A stretch of DNA of 64,000 nt from NCBI GenBank assembly GCA_033725935.1, contig MU867063.1, positions 186,001-250,000 of the forward strand. The letters are read 5' to 3'. The translations under genes were made by a program, and so were the position numbers. Every line of letters begins with the position of its first letter. Within the stretch, counting starts at the first letter, position 1. This DNA comes from Cladorrhinum sp. PSN259 (Eukaryota; Ascomycota; Sordariomycetes; Sordariales; Podosporaceae). Below the pieces are notes generated by a model that had not been told where the DNA came from, searched no databases, and saw nothing but the letters and a program-made list of their open reading frames with translations. This document shows positions 59,457-64,000 of the stretch, in pieces.

Positions 59457-61391
59457 TTTGAGAGTCACCGTTTGCTTCCCACTTCTGGATTTGCGTTTGA
59501 TCAACTGAATACGTGTGTATACTTCAGAGAGAAAATGAGCGACAGCAAAATATTGTTTCCAAAAGCAAGAAATATCAAGAAGTCATGAAATTGAACATCG
59601 GAAATGAGTTATCGTTTTCTCCCTCTCAGACTTCGGTAATAAGACACACGCGGAGTACGGAGAAACTCAGGACCAACATCGGCGAGGTGGTGAGAAAAGA
59701 TTATACTGTGCTCTTGTCAATTTCGCCATTGAGGCGCTGGCCCCCATCCAAGTTGCGACAGCTGGGCCTGACACATCACGAGCGGTCCAATTCTGCCAAA
59801 TATCGACCTGTGACAGAGAACGCTTTGTACCGGGCAGGCTGCCCATCAATGTATCAGGAGAGGTAGGCTATTACGGATCCCGGAATTTGGATACAGCCTC
59901 CGAAAAGAAGGGTCTGTATGCCTAGAAGGACTTTTATCATCTCGGGTTATTTACCATTCCCATCCATCGAACCCGTTGATAGGAGGCAAACATTGATGGA
60001 TGTCTCACTGTGTGGTGGATGAGTCAGATACTTGGGAGAATGCAGCACTGAGGAGAAGAACGGCGGCGGCCCCCCACCCTTCCTATCGTAATCTGTAACT
60101 CGGTTGGTAGATCACGGGGGACGCAATTCATGCTAGTGTTTGCTGCCGTGAGATTCCAAGATCGGCTGCCTCCGTTCGGACGAAGAATCGAGGTTTCAAT
60201 CATCCAGAATTCTCTCATCAGATTCGTCGTCCCGCACAGATGCAGAAAACTTGCAGATGCCGGCGTCTATTTTTGTGAGGCTGTGCACTGCCATCCCATG
60301 TGAAGAAAAGACAGACGCAGACAAGCGCGGGGGCCGACGTTGATCGATCAAGTGCACATCAGATGCAGATAAAAAGTTAAAGCAAGAAAAGGTTGGAAGA
60401 ATGGACCCCTGGAAGTTGGAAGCTTGTGACCATTCAGATCAGGTTGCAGCTCTGATGACTATTAATAGGAGGAAGGCACGTATGCCAGGTCAGAAAAGCA
60501 ATATTTCCAGATTGGACCATTTACCGCTGGTGGCTCCTCCCGTTTTGGCCACGACTCAAGCTTTATCACCAATTGTTGGTCTGGAACCTGATTTCATCAA
60601 GGCTGCCAAGGTATCCTGTGAGACAAAAAGAATGTTTGCAATACATCAAAAAACCAAAGAAGAGGATATCTTTAGTCCTTGACACCCTGCTAGAAGTGGG
60701 ACCATTACGGTGAGATGCCGGCCGCCGCACTTTACCGGTAAGGGACAGAATCTCACGTCGGCATCCGCTAGCTCGTCGTCCCCCGGGCGGCCCCCAGGCC
60801 CGGTGCCACCCTGGGGCACATCACGCACGCCCAGACCTCGCTGATTCGTCAGTTATCGCTGCAAAGAAAGGTTGTCGACACCACCTCGTTCCCGATGCTG
60901 TCAGCAATCTGCAACGAGTCCCGCCCTCCCCCCACCATGGTGTTGGGACTTCTCAAAAGCAGAAAGAATGGAATTGTTGTTTTATTTGAGAACTGGCAGC
61001 CTTGCCTTTGTGTTCCCTCCCATGTCTGGCCGTGATACATGCCCAGACTGCTGAGATTTGAACAAAAATACCGCGGCTAATCGACGTAGCCCTTAGCCGT
61101 ATCGGCCGCCACCCGACAGACAGCTCTCCTCTCAGGCACAAGAACACGTCCCGACCTACAGAGCTAGCATACAACTCAGCCGCACTCTAACGAGAAGATC
61201 GGAAGCCAACGTCACCGGTTAGCTCCATTTCCCGGGTCTGGAATTTGGGGTTATACAAAGATATTTTCTTGGACGGACCATTTTCCCCTTCCTCTCACGG
61301 TACCTGCATTTGTACTTGTCCTTCTTTTACTCAGATCTTGCTGCCACCACTTTCGTTTTGCCCCTGAAATAAAGCATGCCATAGCATCAAT
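59457..61391. other. 1.9-kb divergent promoter region
   Basis: Between the Ras-like and the DUF3433 starts, which face away from each other. An open frame at 60401-60682 has no features. No gene seen. Confidence 0.5.
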
Positions 61392-64000
61392 ATGGATTAT
61401 CAACAAGTGCCGAGACCTCGGCCACCACCTCCTCTGCGTTCCGCTACGTCGGGTTCAATTAGCAGAATCTCGACGGTATCTGATTTCACAGACCTAGACA
61501 ACTTCCAAGATGACCCTGATATGCCAAGGACCCCGCTTCAAGGGAGGCCTTCACTCGTGTCACTTCAATCCGACAACAACCTCCGCTCTCAGTATGACCC
61601 TGGATCGAGTGATATAGGACACACTTATCCTTCAAACGCACCTGGCTGGTCGGGAGCCTTTACAGGTTACACAGGAGCAAGCGGAGGATATGCGCCAGTA
61701 TCATCACCAACTATAATATTATCACCTCCAAAGCAAGCTCGAAGCTTTGCCCAACGATACCATGAAGCCATCCCAGAAGAGGAGGACGGGATAGACCTCG
61801 GGTTGATCAAGGCGGCCGAGCCTCTCGGAGTAGAAGAGGATCCCAAGATTCTGGTTGGACGAGTATCGACAGTACCCGAATTCGATGTATCCAGTATCCT
61901 GGGGCCCTCGACACAAGCAGATGAAGAATTTATGAAGACATTACAGGCCCAAGAGGCCCAAGGAAAACTTACAGGGGGACTAGGAGCCGGCATCAAGACC
62001 GACATGACGCTGACTGGTTCGGCGTTATTGGCATTGACTCCAGCAGCCGAGCGGCCCATGACCCGGACGTTCTCGAGAGCAAGCAAACGGATTAGTCGAA
62101 ATGACACTGTGAAGATGTTGGGACAAACCCAGGCCAACAAGCTAGGGGAAGTGATCGAGGTTGTCATGGACGATATGGATGACGCGCCACCTCAATCCAA
62201 GTTTGACCTAAGTATCATGTCTGGACCTGATAGTGTTCCTGGGCCAGGACATTTCGGTACCATGAGGCAGGCGACGTTCCCGACAACCCCTGGCGACAAG
62301 AGGCAAATATTCTACCCACAACCGAACTGGAAGCCCTTTTCCATGAGGTGGCCTTTCTTACTGTGGCTGATTATCATGTCAATCGGTCTGGCAATTTCCA
62401 TGGAGATATTATACAGGCGCTCAACTCGCACTCCTCTCGTTACGTTCAAGACACCAAACGATATCCCGGCAGAGCAGTATTTCGCTTTCAAGTTCTTACC
62501 CATGCTCATTGCTGTCACATACGGCGTCATGTTCCAGGCAACCAACTTTGACGTGATGCGTCTCGAACCGTTCTACCAACTCTCAAAAGAAGGAGGAGCT
62601 CTGGCAGACGAGTCCATAAACATCGAGTACCTCACTCAGTTCATGTGGCTCCGACCCTTCCGAGCAATCCACAGAAAACATTATGCTGTAGCCATCTCCT
62701 CAACCGCATCCTTACTCGCCAACACCCTTGTCCCTACTTTGGGCGCAGCATGTCTATATCTCTCACCCGACCGAAACACCCGCCTCAAGCTCCCAAACAT
62801 TGAGAAATACATTCTCATCCATCACATATGGTCACGCTTCCTGACAAGTATCCTCGTTCTGATCGCCTTTCTAGCAGCTTTTCTCTTCTACACCCTACAA
62901 ACCCGCAGATCCGGCCTCCTAGCAGACGTTAAAGGCATAGCCGGACTCGCCTCAATGGCAACTGTCTCTCACATCTTGATGGACTTCAAGGACATGGACG
63001 TAGCTACACACCAAGATATCCACGACAAGCTCAAGACCCACCGATATGTTTTGCGCAACTCGTCTTTGGCACCGGACGAGTCACATCCGGGAACCAAACA
63101 AGAGACAGAGAAATACAACAAAAATCACCTCTCTGCTAACCCACAATCCATGATGCTCCGTCCAACAGGAGCCATACCATTCATGGTCTCCATTATCCTA
63201 CTCATCATCCTCATCCCGGTCGTCAGCTTTACAGACGCTACAGTTTTGACAGATCGCGCACCGTGGGTGATGACAGCATTAGCAGTCGCTATCAAACTCT
63301 CGTGGGGAGCGTTGGAGACAGACATCCGACTGATGGAGCCGTACTACATTCTGTCACGTCGACACGCCCCGCCCAAGACGTTGACACTCGATTATACTGC
63401 CATGCCATTTGGCTGGGTGGCAGTCCAGTCAGCCCTGAACAAGCACTGGGTAGTCTTTATTGTCGGATTTGGAACCATCCTCACTGAAATTCTGACCGTC
63501 CTTGTCACATCTCTGGCAACAATAGACGGCCGAGTCTTTGCAGCTTTACTGTCCGGTGATGACGACGACAACAACACAACCGTACCGGCAGAAGAAGACC
63601 TCGATCATATAAACTCTGGACAAGAGACGGTCCCCTCGTTTTGGATTTCAATGACTATTACTCTTGTTATCTTGATTTACATGGGTATAGTAGCCGGCCT
63701 GGTATTCTGGAAGAGAAGGGAGGTATTCTTGCCGAGACAACCGAATACTATTGCCTCTGTGTTGGCCTATATACACCAGAGTAAAATGCTGTACGCTTTT
63801 GTGGGTACCAACAAGTTAGGAAACAAAGAGATGGTGGAATTTTTGGAGAATAAAGTTGGGAAGGAGTACGGATTGGGTTGGTTTAGGGGCAGGGATGGAA
63901 GGATACACTGTGGTGTTGATGAGGAGGAGTTGTTGAGCGATTGGCGGAGGGGTTATGATTATAGTCTGGCGGGTGCTCCTTGGGAAGAAGAGGTTGGGAA
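61392..64000 (+). CDS. DUF3433 multi-pass membrane protein, 5' part
   Basis: Frame open from ATG 61392 to the right edge, 869 codons, no intron needed. A disordered N-terminal region (MDYQQVPRPRPPPPLRSATS, then Ser/Pro/Gly-rich) of about 315 residues leads to FYPQPNWKPFSMRWPFLLWL and several hydrophobic helices: LWLIIMSIGLAISMEILY, FLPMLIAVTYGVMFQATNFD, LTSILVLIAFLAAFLFYTL, PFMVSIILLIILIPVVSFTD, WVVFIVGFGTILTEILTVLV and FWISMTITLVILIYMGIVAG. The pattern (NFDVMRLEPFYQLSKEGGA and DIRLMEPYYILSRR in two repeats) is typical of fungal DUF3433 proteins, whose function is largely unknown. The two LEPFYxLS repeats suggest an internal duplication. The C-terminus is outside the window. Confidence 0.88.
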   Translation, partial: MDYQQVPRPRPPPPLRSATSGSISRISTVSDFTDLDNFQDDPDMPRTPLQGRPSLVSLQSDNNLRSQYDPGSSDIGHTYPSNAPGWSGAFTGYTGASGGYAPVSSPTIILSPPKQARSFAQRYHEAIPEEEDGIDLGLIKAAEPLGVEEDPKILVGRVSTVPEFDVSSILGPSTQADEEFMKTLQAQEAQGKLTGGLGAGIKTDMTLTGSALLALTPAAERPMTRTFSRASKRISRNDTVKMLGQTQANKLGEVIEVVMDDMDDAPPQSKFDLSIMSGPDSVPGPGHFGTMRQATFPTTPGDKRQIFYPQPNWKPFSMRWPFLLWLIIMSIGLAISMEILYRRSTRTPLVTFKTPNDIPAEQYFAFKFLPMLIAVTYGVMFQATNFDVMRLEPFYQLSKEGGALADESINIEYLTQFMWLRPFRAIHRKHYAVAISSTASLLANTLVPTLGAACLYLSPDRNTRLKLPNIEKYILIHHIWSRFLTSILVLIAFLAAFLFYTLQTRRSGLLADVKGIAGLASMATVSHILMDFKDMDVATHQDIHDKLKTHRYVLRNSSLAPDESHPGTKQETEKYNKNHLSANPQSMMLRPTGAIPFMVSIILLIILIPVVSFTDATVLTDRAPWVMTALAVAIKLSWGALETDIRLMEPYYILSRRHAPPKTLTLDYTAMPFGWVAVQSALNKHWVVFIVGFGTILTEILTVLVTSLATIDGRVFAALLSGDDDDNNTTVPAEEDLDHINSGQETVPSFWISMTITLVILIYMGIVAGLVFWKRREVFLPRQPNTIASVLAYIHQSKMLYAFVGTNKLGNKEMVEFLENKVGKEYGLGWFRGRDGRIHCGVDEEELLSDWRRGYDYSLAGAPWEEEVG

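Overview
The window looks like nuclear DNA of a filamentous ascomycete, most probably a Sordariomycete. The evidence is short (about 50-140 nt) GT-AG introns with CTNAC-like branch sites, single genes with individual promoters on both strands, and fungal families such as a LaeA-like methyltransferase, HET-domain proteins, a CIA84-type complex I assembly factor, a GH16 glucanase with a Ser/Thr-rich tail and a DUF3433 membrane protein. A lone 5S rRNA relic fits the dispersed 5S genes of Pezizomycotina. I could not run any search, so family calls rest on motifs and remembered family features. Layout, left to right: an ArfGAP gene running off the left edge (minus); a five-exon LaeA-like methyltransferase (minus); a U6 snRNA gene with TATA box and T-run terminator; a PLP-dependent decarboxylase (plus); a UPF0390-type small basic protein and a CIA84-like protein (both minus); a HET-domain gene followed by a broken HET relic (plus); a CX5R phosphatase (plus); mitoribosomal protein bS18m (minus); a very long 12-TM transporter-like gene whose frame is cut by an in-frame TAG (plus); a 5S relic; and an 898-residue C2H2 zinc-finger factor (minus). 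Then come a small Cys-rich gene (plus), a head-to-head pair of a Dap1-like haem-binding protein (minus) and an Mgr3-like TPR protein (plus), and two gene-poor stretches of about 6.6 and 4.7-6.5 kb on either side of a small bZIP factor. The right part has a single-pass secretory-pathway membrane protein, a GPI-type GH16 protein, an assembly gap in low-complexity DNA, the inner-membrane protease OMA1, a divergent Ras-like GTPase (minus) and a DUF3433 protein running off the right edge. These are independent eukaryotic genes, not an operon. Several serve mitochondria (CIA84-like, bS18m, Mgr3-like, OMA1), and Mgr3 and OMA1 both act in inner-membrane quality control in yeast, but they are spread over about 50 kb and this may be chance. 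The features most worth a second look are the nonsense codon between the two halves of the transporter, the HET gene beside a decayed HET copy, competing 3' splice sites in the Cys-rich gene, two stop-free introns of length divisible by three, and two weak small-gene candidates in the large gap before 49 kb.
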